From assembly GCA_020859995.1 (NCBI GenBank), contig JAJBVE010000212.1, positions 1 to 51,203 on the forward strand: 51,203 nt of DNA, read 5' to 3'. The stretch is from Clostridiales bacterium. Lineage in GTDB: Bacteria; Bacillota; Clostridia; Lachnospirales; Lachnospiraceae. The translations under genes were made by a program, and so were the position numbers. The stretch's first letter is position 1. Each line of letters begins with the position of its first letter. The notes under the pieces were generated by a model. The model did not search any database and was not told where the DNA came from. It saw nothing but the letters and a program-made list of their open reading frames with translations. Of the stretch, positions 44,105 to 51,203 are shown piece after piece.

Positions 44105-45505
44105 TTATACATCACGCACAGTTGCCCCGGCAATTCCATACTCTCTGCGGATCCTCCGCACAAAGACCGCCGCGACAATCATGGCAAGCAGCCCGCTCGC
44201 GATATTGCTGACTGCCATCACGATCCCGGCGCTGACACTGCCCAGATCTGTAAAATGCTGCAGTCCCCACAGTACCGGGATACGGAACACGAAAACCCGG
44301 CAAAAATTCATCACCAGCGTGATTTTAGTCCTGCCAAATCCATACAGCAGCGCCATCACCGCCGCGTTTGCGCCGAGAGGAATCGCGCCGAGCGCCTCCC
44401 AACGATAAATTTCTTTAATCATCACCGCAAATTCTTCGTTTCCTTCCGCGAAAAGAGACACGATCGGGTCCAGAAAAAGCAGAGTTATGCTTACCAGTAC
44501 CAGGCCGACCAGGCAGTTAACTGCAAGCGTCCACCGAAAGGCTGCAAGCGCCCGCTCCGGCTTTTTCGCGCCGAGATTCTGGCTGATCACCGCCGAGCCG
44601 CCCGACTGAAATCCATTCTGTGGATTGGTCGTGAGGCCATCGATATTATTGGAAATCCCCAGTGCCCCCACCGTCCAGGTGCCATAGACCGTACTCATCG
44701 AATTGACAATGACTTTTCCCATAGAAAAAGCGGCTTTCTCCACGATCACCGGAAAGGAAAGGGAAAGCATCGGCCCCAGGACTTCCTTTTTCACGGAAAC
44801 CGCCCGCAGCGAAAATCCGAACGCGCTGCCCTTCTGGTTCATATTGATCAGCGCGGCGATCAGCAAAAGGCCTTGTGAGACAATCGTCGCGACCGCAATC
44901 ATCTGTACCCCGCTGCCCATTCCATAGACAAACAAGGCCGTCAGTGAAAGCTTGGTCACGATCACGGCCATGTTCAGATACAGGATCCGCCTGGAATTAC
45001 CGCGGGAGCGTTCCACGGCGATATAAATGCTGTCAAAAAAGGAAATCACCAGCGCAAACAGCTCCAACCGGAAATACACGGTCCCCTCAGCGAGAATTTC
45101 TTCCGGAGTATTCATCAGCTGCAAAAATACCCGTGCGAAGGGCACCAGCACCAGCAGCAACGCGCCGCCCAGCACAGCGCAGAGCGCAAACACTGTACTC
45201 ACACGCTGCTGCACCAGCTCCAGATCGTCCGCCCCGTATGCCTCACTGATTTTCATCCCCGCCCCGACTGCCAGACCGCCGCCGATCGCGGAGAGCATCA
45301 GGTTGATCTGCGACAGATAAGCCACCGTAGATACCGCCGTCGCTCCGATGTGAGAAGCCATCATCGTGTCGAGAATCTTGAACAGCTGGTTCAGGCTCTC
45401 ATAGAGTGCAAGAGGAAAGCCGACGTGTAAAACTACTTTCCACATCGGCCCCTCCAGGGAAAATTGTCGAAATTTTTCATCTTTTGAGGATAATTCTGCC
45501 TTCAT
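44105..45505 (-). CDS. MATE-family efflux protein
   Basis: A 466-residue, 12-span antiporter. LEGPMWKVVLHVGFPLALYESL is the N-terminal family motif, and two homologous six-span halves follow (second start near VSVKKEVLGPMLSLSFPVIVEKAAF). It would export a small organic compound in exchange for Na+ or H+; the substrate is unknown. The ribosome site GGAGG is about 16 bases before ATG 45505, which is far. ATG 45445 has a closer GGAGGGG but would cut into the family N-terminus. It follows the GH2 gene with a 119-nt gap and no terminator. Confidence 0.88.
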   Translation of the reverse strand: MKAELSSKDEKFRQFSLEGPMWKVVLHVGFPLALYESLNQLFKILDTMMASHIGATAVSTVAYLSQINLMLSAIGGGLAVGAGMKISEAYGADDLELVQQRVSTVFALCAVLGGALLLVLVPFARVFLQLMNTPEEILAEGTVYFRLELFALVISFFDSIYIAVERSRGNSRRILYLNMAVIVTKLSLTALFVYGMGSGVQMIAVATIVSQGLLLIAALINMNQKGSAFGFSLRAVSVKKEVLGPMLSLSFPVIVEKAAFSMGKVIVNSMSTVYGTWTVGALGISNNIDGLTTNPQNGFQSGGSAVISQNLGAKKPERALAAFRWTLAVNCLVGLVLVSITLLFLDPIVSLFAEGNEEFAVMIKEIYRWEALGAIPLGANAAVMALLYGFGRTKITLVMNFCRVFVFRIPVLWGLQHFTDLGSVSAGIVMAVSNIASGLLAMIVAAVFVRRIRREYGIAGATVRDV

Positions 45506-45624
45506 CGTTCTGTCTGTTCTTCCTCCCTCGTTTTACAGGTTTTATCCTGACCCACCGCTTTACCAGTTCATCCTCCACGCCGCCGATTTACCGTTTCTTC
45601 TGCGAATACCATTTTAACACAGCA

Positions 45625-47700
45625 TCAGTGCTGTAAGGTCTTGTATCCGAAATCCGGTATTCCTTCCCACCGTCTGCGCAGCGAGTGCGCCGCCAGCTTC
45701 GGTCTGCGGTCGCGGGTCAAAATGCCCTTTTTGTTGCCGTCCACGCGCATCGGTCCCTGAATCGTGGCGAAATCCGCGAAATTCCAAAGCTGTTCACCAA
45801 TGAAGAACGGCCGTTTGTCAATCTCAGCGTTAATCCGCAGATAATAGTCCGCCTGGTATTCCTCACTGAACATTTCTCCGTTCGTGTTGTGAATGCCCGG
45901 ATAAGTATCCGCGCCATACTCGGTGAACATCACCGGCTTACCCTGCTTTTCCCAGAAATCCAGCTCGATGTTCAGCGCGTCGCAGGCCGCATCCAGATCG
46001 CCGCCCAGGTTGTACCAGCCATAATAACGGTTGAGGCAGACCACATCCATCGTCCTGGTAGTGAGATCCTTCTCATAATTATTCTGGCAGCAGACCAGCG
46101 TCACCGGGCGGTTCTGCGGATCCAGACTGTGCGCCAGCTCATAGAGCGGTGTAAAATAGTCATGCGCGTCCTCCGGAAAATTCTCCAGATCCGGTTCATT
46201 GGCCAGCGACCACATAACCACGCTCGGATGATTTTTGTCCCGATCGATCATATCCCGGATCACATCGCGGTGATGATCATGAATCCGCATCGCCTGATAA
46301 GGATTCGTCGCGCTGCCCGCGCCGATGCCGACCGCAGGCGTTTCATCAATAATCACAATCCCCTCGCGGTCGCAGAGGTCGTACATTTCCTCCGCGTAAG
46401 GGTAATGGCTCGTCCGGAAGGAATTGGCGTGCAGCCAGCGTATTAAAGAAAGATCTTTAACATTCAGGCACGGATCTATGCCCCGCCCATGGAAAAAGCT
46501 GTCCTCATGCTTTCCAAAGCCTTTAAAATAGAAAGGCTTTCCGTTGATCAGAAACTCAGTCTCCCGCACCTCTACCGTGCGGATGCCGAATTTCTGCTCA
46601 TAGACATCCCCGCCATATTCTACACGCATGGTATAGAGATAAGCCGCGCCCGGGTTCCAGAGCTTCGCGTTTGGGATGACACAGGAGCCGTTCAGAATGC
46701 CGTCAGTCCCATCCAGGATCCCTTCAGACCTGGCCAGATTGCCGTCTGCCCCAATTAAGGTACTGGCACCAGCCGCACACTCTGCAACGACATTTTGTGC
46801 CTCATCCAGAATCGTGACGCGAGCGTATGGCAGTGCCACATGCTGGTCTGGCTCATGCTTGTCCGGCACACACCGCTCTTCTATAATATGCTGCTCCGGA
46901 AGTTTTTCTTCGCTGAAAAATTCCATCCGCTTCTGATCGGTCTGTGCAGCATCTGGGGTCTGTCCCGACGGTTCTGCCTGTTTTCCCTGAGAATTGTTGC
47001 ATGTACAAGCATCTGCATCTTTGTTCTCCACAGTTCCTGTCTTAATCTGGTATTTTACAATTCCGTCCTTCTGGTCTATATCTGTGACAATACTGATGTC
47101 CCGGATATAAAACCTCGGCGTCGTATACAGCCAGACGGGCCGGATAATTCCAGCATAATTAAAAAAGTCAAAGTTTGGCTTATTCTGCGGCTTGCAGCGC
47201 GTCTTTGCCCGTTCAATCGAAGGAATGCCAGGATTATCCGATCCGAAAAACGCTACTGCATTCTCATTTCCCACCGGGAGCGTCCCGTAATTCACCCGGT
47301 TGTCCACCGCCACAGCCAGAAGATTTTCTCCCAATTTCACATCGAAAGTCACATCAAATTCAAACGGAAGAAAGCCCCCCTTGTGGCTTCCCAGATGCTG
47401 CCCATTCAGATATACTTCCGCCTGGTGAGTCACCGCTCCAAAACGCAGCACCATCCGCTCATTCCTCATCTGCCGGGGTACCGTAAAGGTTCTCTGATAA
47501 ACCACCCATCCGTAGTGACTGCGCAGGTTCACGTCATCCTTCTGGTCATTGTAGGATGCCGGCACCGCCATAGACATCGGATGCACAAGCGGCTCCTTCA
47601 CCATCTGTTCCTCGTAGGAATCCGCTCCTGCCATCTGAAAATCCCAGATGCCGTCCAGCGCCACACGCATGCGGCTTTCATTTAGTTGTGGATACAACAT
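45625..47700 (-). CDS. GH2 beta-glucuronidase
   Basis: A 691-residue enzyme that removes terminal beta-glucuronic acid. The sugar-binding domain covers 1-190, the immunoglobulin-like domain about 195-375 and the TIM barrel about 380-680. Acid/base E502 is in SLANEPD and nucleophile E594 in MFTEYGADT. GNKKG near residue 663 contains the Asn-x-Lys glucuronate-recognition motif. Most relatives are near 600 residues. The excess lies at about 222-345, a low-complexity insert in the Ig-like domain with CTCNN, Gln/Asp/Lys-rich stretches and the repeat GILDGTDGILNGS. AGGAGGG precedes ATG 47700. It may act on glucuronidated glycans of the same locus. Confidence 0.93.
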   Translation of the reverse strand: MLYPQLNESRMRVALDGIWDFQMAGADSYEEQMVKEPLVHPMSMAVPASYNDQKDDVNLRSHYGWVVYQRTFTVPRQMRNERMVLRFGAVTHQAEVYLNGQHLGSHKGGFLPFEFDVTFDVKLGENLLAVAVDNRVNYGTLPVGNENAVAFFGSDNPGIPSIERAKTRCKPQNKPNFDFFNYAGIIRPVWLYTTPRFYIRDISIVTDIDQKDGIVKYQIKTGTVENKDADACTCNNSQGKQAEPSGQTPDAAQTDQKRMEFFSEEKLPEQHIIEERCVPDKHEPDQHVALPYARVTILDEAQNVVAECAAGASTLIGADGNLARSEGILDGTDGILNGSCVIPNAKLWNPGAAYLYTMRVEYGGDVYEQKFGIRTVEVRETEFLINGKPFYFKGFGKHEDSFFHGRGIDPCLNVKDLSLIRWLHANSFRTSHYPYAEEMYDLCDREGIVIIDETPAVGIGAGSATNPYQAMRIHDHHRDVIRDMIDRDKNHPSVVMWSLANEPDLENFPEDAHDYFTPLYELAHSLDPQNRPVTLVCCQNNYEKDLTTRTMDVVCLNRYYGWYNLGGDLDAACDALNIELDFWEKQGKPVMFTEYGADTYPGIHNTNGEMFSEEYQADYYLRINAEIDKRPFFIGEQLWNFADFATIQGPMRVDGNKKGILTRDRRPKLAAHSLRRRWEGIPDFGYKTLQH

Positions 47701-47903
47701 TTATTTTCCCTCCTCTGTTTTTTAACCCGGATAAACCGAAAACCAAATTTGCCATTTTGTGAAAAAAATGTCCTTAAGTTTCTAAGCTATATAAACCTCA
47801 TCGTCCAAAATATCCTGCACCTTTTCCAGTCCGAACACCTTACGTCATCTTTTCTTCAGGCACACGCATTCTATCACAGGAACTTCCGAGTATAAAGCCG
47901 GAT

Positions 47904-50714
47904 TTAAAAAATCTTTTCTTCTATCTTTCCTTCCATCTTCTCACCCTGTTTCACAATCCTGAGAGCCTTTCCATGCCATGGCACGCGAAGGACAAAATCC
48001 GGACAGTCCGGTATCTGCGGCGGAACGAACCACAGGCCGTCCATTTTCTCCGATGCCTTGCAGACCAGCATAGCTGCCCTCTGACTTTTCTGACCTGCAT
48101 TTTCCGGATCCGGATACAGCCCCGCGATCTCCTCAATAAACAGAGGGATAAATCCGCTGCTCCACCCGTGGCAGAGGCTGGTGTTCCATTTCTGCTCCTT
48201 CCCCCAGACTTCAAAGGACGCGCTCGCTCCCTCCCGGAGCATATTCCGCCAGCCATAGGCATCCGCCCGGGTCATCAGCCGGAAGCAGACATCCGGTCTG
48301 CCGATTTTCGCCGCGCTCTTCAGCGCAAAATAAGCGGGCAGTGCGCCGCAGACCCGGCCAGGAGCCTGCAAAAGAGTAAGATAAGCGTCTTCCGCTTCCT
48401 GCGGCAGCAGTCCAAAACAAGCAGCATACAAATTCGCGTGAAGCGAACAGTGCTCACTCTTTTCGCTGTCCGCAAACAGGTGCGGTTTCTTTCGGTAAAA
48501 TGCCGCACGGTATGCCGGCGCAATCCGCGCAGTCCTCCCGGCCGCCGGCAGCCCAAGTATTCGCTCCATCTGCTCCTGCATCTGATTCGCCCCATACCAG
48601 AGCGCGTTTATGACATTATGGCAGCCCTCGCCCACAACCGGGCGGGTCAGCGCAAAATCATATCCGTCACGCAGGTTTTCCGGCCAGTCCACAAGGTTCC
48701 ACAGATCACCCACATTCTCAAGCAAACCGTCCGGGCGCTGATAAATCAAAAACGATTCCGTCAGCCTTTTCACCGCCGGATAGCAGCTGGCCAGATACTC
48801 CTTATCCGCCGTAAACTCATAATCTGTCAGCGGAAGCAGCGGAAACAGCAGCGAAAAATCTGCAATCTCCTGCATCACGCTCCCAGGCGCGACCGCCATC
48901 ATCGACGCCGAAATACACTGCGAAGCAATAAAATCATCAATGCACTTGCGCAGAAGCTCCGTGCTCCCGGTCAGCCATACCTGCGAACGCCCGGTAATCA
49001 GCGCATCTCCCAGATACTGCCCCTTTTCGCGGGTCGGACAGTCCAGGTATCCGTCCTGCGAGCAGCAGCGCACTGCGTTTTTGCAGATTTCGAAAATCTG
49101 CTCCAGCTCATCCTCACTCTTTAGTGAGCAGGCATCTTCCTCCATCGGATAATGCCGTACCCAGGCATGTATCCCGCGAATTTTAACCGTATCCGGATAA
49201 ATCAGCTGCGCATAGCGGAATCCTTTGTAATCATAAGGATGGAAACGGCTGACTCCTTCTCCCAGTGTCCAGATCTCCTGATACGCACATCCGCAGCGCA
49301 TGTCCCAGCGCACGTTTGATCGGTTGATGCTGCAACTATCTTGTTTGTCCGACAGATCATCCGGTAGTCTTCCTATGTCTAAAGGCAGCGCAGTATTTTC
49401 CGCCGTTTCCAGTTCCTCGCCATAGCGGATCACCACCTGCGCTCCTGCAGGTCCGACCGCCTCCGCAAGAATCGAACCAGTGATTTCACGCCCAAAATCC
49501 AGCAAATCACTCACCAGGCCGTCCCCACGCGCAGCGTGTTGTAATGGAACGGCGCCGCCGTCCAAACGCGCACCGTTTCTATCAGTGTCAGCACCTTCTG
49601 CAGCAGAACCTTGATTGCCAAAAGTATTCGCCGGTATACCCCCCAGATCCAGCTCTGCAATGAGACGCTTCCCATGCGTATGCGCGGCCGGGCAGATTGT
49701 CTTCTCTTCAAGCATTCGGATTGACCTCGGCATCATCTTATAATCCGCCCAAAGCGCCGGAACCAGATGCCCCCAGGATCCCGTTGTAGTATTCTTAAAA
49801 TCATCTACATCAAACTCCGGTCTCTCCCAGCCTTCCTGCCAGCAGCGGCTGTCAAAATTCTCCAGAAACTGCGTATCGTAGCCGACCGTCTCGCCGCTGT
49901 ATGCCGTACAGATCAAATAGCGCCAGTTCTCATCGCATCGCGCCAGCTCTTCCCATGAGCCACTTTTTTGCAGGCCGTCCCCACGCGAAGCGTCTTGAAA
50001 TGGGACGGCCGACCTGCCGCTGAGCGCAGCGAAGGGGCGCTTCCTTTGCAGGCCGTCCCCACGCGAAGCGGAAGTTTTCTTCCTCCGCACCGAAACCCAC
50101 ACCCCAAAACGCCCGTCTCCGCTCGTCCAGGAGCGGCTGATTCTTCCATGATAATACAAATGCAAAGCGATCGTAACCTTATGAGACCCCATTCTGTGGT
50201 CCAGGGCAGAATTGTCATCACTCGCTCTCCTGGCTCCCTGCAGCGGGGTATGCGGCGCAGGTGTGACGAGTAACGAATCGTCATCTTGATCCGTCATCCG
50301 CAATCCGAATGGACCCACAGACTTTCCAATCGGATAGCTGTCATAATAGCAGCGATCTGAACAAGATGCAGACGGCCCCTGCCCCTGATAAACACCGTCC
50401 ACCCACAACTGATAATGGTCATCCGCTGCTACCAGCAGTTCATAATCATTTATCTCAGAATTATACAGGTCTCCCATTTGCTCCTGCGCAGAAACCTTCT
50501 CCGGCTTTAATTCAGCCACAGAATCTGTATTCTCGCCCGGCAGGTCGATCACGCCGCGCACCAGCACGTGAAAATTCTCCGGTGCGTCCGCCCGGTGCAG
50601 ATTATCTGCCTCCCTCTCCCGTCCGGAAACATTCACCTGCCGCACGGATGTCCACTCAGGAATCGTCATCCAACCTGATGAGTTCATTCTTTCCTTTTCA
50701 TTGTTTGCTGTCAT
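47904..50714 (-). CDS. GH78 alpha-L-rhamnosidase-like protein with in-frame palindromic inserts
   Basis: A 936-residue protein. N-terminal beta domains (to about 470) precede an (alpha/alpha)6 barrel whose start DGYLDCPTREKGQYLGDA carries the expected catalytic acidic residues. GHNVINALWYG-like, SASFEVWGKEQKWNTSLCHGW and C-terminal beta-sheet segments fit GH78. It would remove rhamnose from rhamnogalacturonan. Three places in the N-terminal half do not look like enzyme: KTSASRGDGLQ, RSAVPFQDASRGDGLQ and GAVPLQHAARGDGLV. All are encoded by copies of one DNA palindrome. No signal peptide is seen. The start is either ATG 50714 or ATG 50687, which has a better AAGGAAAG site. Confidence 0.85.
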   Translation of the reverse strand: MTANNEKERMNSSGWMTIPEWTSVRQVNVSGREREADNLHRADAPENFHVLVRGVIDLPGENTDSVAELKPEKVSAQEQMGDLYNSEINDYELLVAADDHYQLWVDGVYQGQGPSASCSDRCYYDSYPIGKSVGPFGLRMTDQDDDSLLVTPAPHTPLQGARRASDDNSALDHRMGSHKVTIALHLYYHGRISRSWTSGDGRFGVWVSVRRKKTSASRGDGLQRKRPFAALSGRSAVPFQDASRGDGLQKSGSWEELARCDENWRYLICTAYSGETVGYDTQFLENFDSRCWQEGWERPEFDVDDFKNTTTGSWGHLVPALWADYKMMPRSIRMLEEKTICPAAHTHGKRLIAELDLGGIPANTFGNQGSAAEGADTDRNGARLDGGAVPLQHAARGDGLVSDLLDFGREITGSILAEAVGPAGAQVVIRYGEELETAENTALPLDIGRLPDDLSDKQDSCSINRSNVRWDMRCGCAYQEIWTLGEGVSRFHPYDYKGFRYAQLIYPDTVKIRGIHAWVRHYPMEEDACSLKSEDELEQIFEICKNAVRCCSQDGYLDCPTREKGQYLGDALITGRSQVWLTGSTELLRKCIDDFIASQCISASMMAVAPGSVMQEIADFSLLFPLLPLTDYEFTADKEYLASCYPAVKRLTESFLIYQRPDGLLENVGDLWNLVDWPENLRDGYDFALTRPVVGEGCHNVINALWYGANQMQEQMERILGLPAAGRTARIAPAYRAAFYRKKPHLFADSEKSEHCSLHANLYAACFGLLPQEAEDAYLTLLQAPGRVCGALPAYFALKSAAKIGRPDVCFRLMTRADAYGWRNMLREGASASFEVWGKEQKWNTSLCHGWSSGFIPLFIEEIAGLYPDPENAGQKSQRAAMLVCKASEKMDGLWFVPPQIPDCPDFVLRVPWHGKALRIVKQGEKMEGKIEEKIF
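49518..49553. repeat. Palindromic element copy C inside GH78
   Basis: Arms GCCGTCCC and GGAACGGC with an inner ACGCGCAGCGT hairpin. On the minus strand it encodes AVPLQHAARGDGL. It is a diverged copy of 49973-50010. Confidence 0.85.
49967..50010. repeat. Palindromic element copy B inside GH78
   Basis: GGCCGTCCCC (49973-49982) and GGGACGGCC (50002-50010) form the outer stem; ACGCGAAGCGT forms an inner hairpin. On the minus strand it encodes AVPFQDASRGDGLQ. Confidence 0.9.
50009..50069. repeat. Palindromic element copy A and linking module inside GH78
   Basis: TTTGCAGGCCGTCCCC and ACGCGAAGC at 50045-50069 repeat copy B base for base over 25 nt and encode SASRGDGLQ. The stretch 50009-50038 between A and B carries GCGGCAGGTCGG on the minus strand, as found intergenically at 38389-38400. 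Confidence 0.85.
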
Positions 50715-50849
50715 AAAATGCTTCCCAATATGTTAAACCATTTTTTATACGTTCAGAGCTGTCCGGCCGCGGAAATTTTCAAAGAATTTCCATATAAGAG
50801 CAGCGTTTCTCTCGTCTCTGCAACATCATCTGTCAGCCATCCGCCATTT

Positions 50850-50868
50850 TCTGATATAGTATATCAGA
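50850..50868. promoter_or_regulatory. 19-bp palindrome upstream of GH78, possible operator
   Basis: TCTGATATA and TATATCAGA flank a single central G, a perfect palindrome about 140 nt upstream of the GH78 start. It may be an operator; no regulator gene is present to support it. Confidence 0.5.
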
Positions 50869-50889
50869 GAGCGAAGAAATTTGGTAGAG

Positions 50890-51036
50890 CTATTTTGCAG
50901 AAATGTCTCCTTCCGCCAATGCTTCCCGGTTCAGCACATACACCTTCCCGGCAGTCGTCGTGATCGTACCGGTCCAGTAATAGCTCCGGGTATTCGCCGC
51001 CACCGCCGTAAGGAAAGCATCACTGACCGCGTACAT
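50890..51036 (-). CDS. Phage-tail-like N-terminal fragment, 48 residues
   Basis: The peptide begins MYAVSDAFLTAVAANTRSYY and continues WTGTITTTAGKVYVLNREAL. This resembles the N-terminus of siphophage tail proteins (DUF5048-like), where a YYWTG-x-ITT strand follows an AVSDAF helix. GGAGG lies nine bases before ATG 51036, but the frame ends at TAG 50890, so only the first tenth of such a protein remains. It is probably the edge of a degraded prophage that extends past the window. Confidence 0.55.
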   Translation of the reverse strand: MYAVSDAFLTAVAANTRSYYWTGTITTTAGKVYVLNREALAEGDISAK

Positions 51037-51061
51037 CCGCCACCGCCTCCTTCCATGCGTT

Positions 51062-51090
51062 AAAAAAGCACCAGCCGCTGTGACTGATGC
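51062..51090 (-). terminator. Terminator-like hairpin near the right edge
   Basis: GCATCAG and CTGGTGC pair across a nine-base loop, followed by six T on the minus strand. It would end a transcript entering from beyond the window. Confidence 0.6.
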
Positions 51091-51163
51091 TCTGTGTAAA
51101 ATGTTCTGTTGTAAATTTGTTGCCGATAACCTGGAATATAATTATTCATCCGGCTGTTGGCCA

Positions 51164-51202
51164 TCATGCGCTTTCCACATGCACTCTGTCAATTTCAATT
51201 CT
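51164..51202 (-). CDS. Possible C-terminus of an upstream gene
   Basis: An open frame enters from the right edge, encodes RIEIDRVHVESA and stops at TGA 51164. It overlaps the ATG of a 35-codon frame (51167-51060, starting MMANSRMNNYIPGYRQQ). Both may belong to the phage remnant; the evidence is only the ATGA-type overlap and the adjacent fragment. Confidence 0.3.
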   Translation of the reverse strand, partial: RIEIDRVHVESA

Positions 51203-51203
51203 G

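Noticed and set aside
51060-51167. A 35-residue gene starting MMANSRMNNY
   Set aside because: Its 3' end coincides with a terminator hairpin and T-run and it has no ribosome site of its own; kept only as a mention beside the edge fragment.

Overview
The window looks like a chromosomal segment of a gut-type Clostridia, most likely Lachnospiraceae. This rests on gene content and style: medium GC, strong GGAGG ribosome sites, a T-box in front of thrS, an LCP-family protein, DUF1540, split ThrE genes, LytTR/GHKL signalling, and a pectin locus with GH28, GH105, YesL/DUF624 and a CUT1 sugar transporter. I ran no database search, so the family assignment is inference.

Layout. 1-7 kb (minus strand): the 5' part of a secreted SH3-type wall protein, a pyridoxal-type kinase, a Na+/phosphate cotransporter with a PhoU-like tail, an iron-sulfur-type flavodoxin reductase, and an AAA-ATPase/PD-(D/E)XK protein. 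7-11 kb (plus strand): a secreted GH5 cellulase with a C-terminal cellulose-binding module, then a LytTR response regulator coupled to a GHKL kinase that is frameshifted by an exact 17-bp tandem duplication. 11-18 kb (minus): DUF1540 protein, a three-gene NEW3/ABC-2 export operon, an M3 oligopeptidase and a small membrane protein. 18-25 kb (minus): a frameshifted ung, hisF, hisH, thrS with its T-box leader and an acidic membrane microprotein, an LCP protein and cobM. 25-28 kb (minus): two-part ThrE exporter, then an AT-rich OLD/AbiL-like ATPase whose partner gene survives only as its two ends. 28-31 kb (plus): TrkH/TrkA potassium uptake.

31-51 kb is a minus-strand polyuronide locus. GH78 rhamnosidase-like, GH2 beta-glucuronidase and a MATE exporter come first. 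They are followed by a sugar-binding protein and two permeases, GH28, a TIM-barrel isomerase/epimerase, DUF624, GH105, KdgK, UxaB and UxaA. Together they would take rhamnogalacturonan or pectin fragments to tagaturonate, altronate, KDG and KDPG. The uronate isomerase, KDPG aldolase, transporter ATPase and a dedicated regulator are not in the window. At the far right edge lies a small phage-tail-like remnant.

The most unusual feature is repeat biology. (1) GC-rich palindromic elements sit intergenically and, in three copies, inside the GH78 reading frame, always in the same coding frame. (2) Short tandem duplications are frequent, both in coding sequence (17, 18, 21, 36 and 39 nt units) and in intergenic sequence (12 and 15 nt units). 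(3) A MITE-like element has GTAACTRTTCAG terminal repeats, and related palindromes lie elsewhere in the window.
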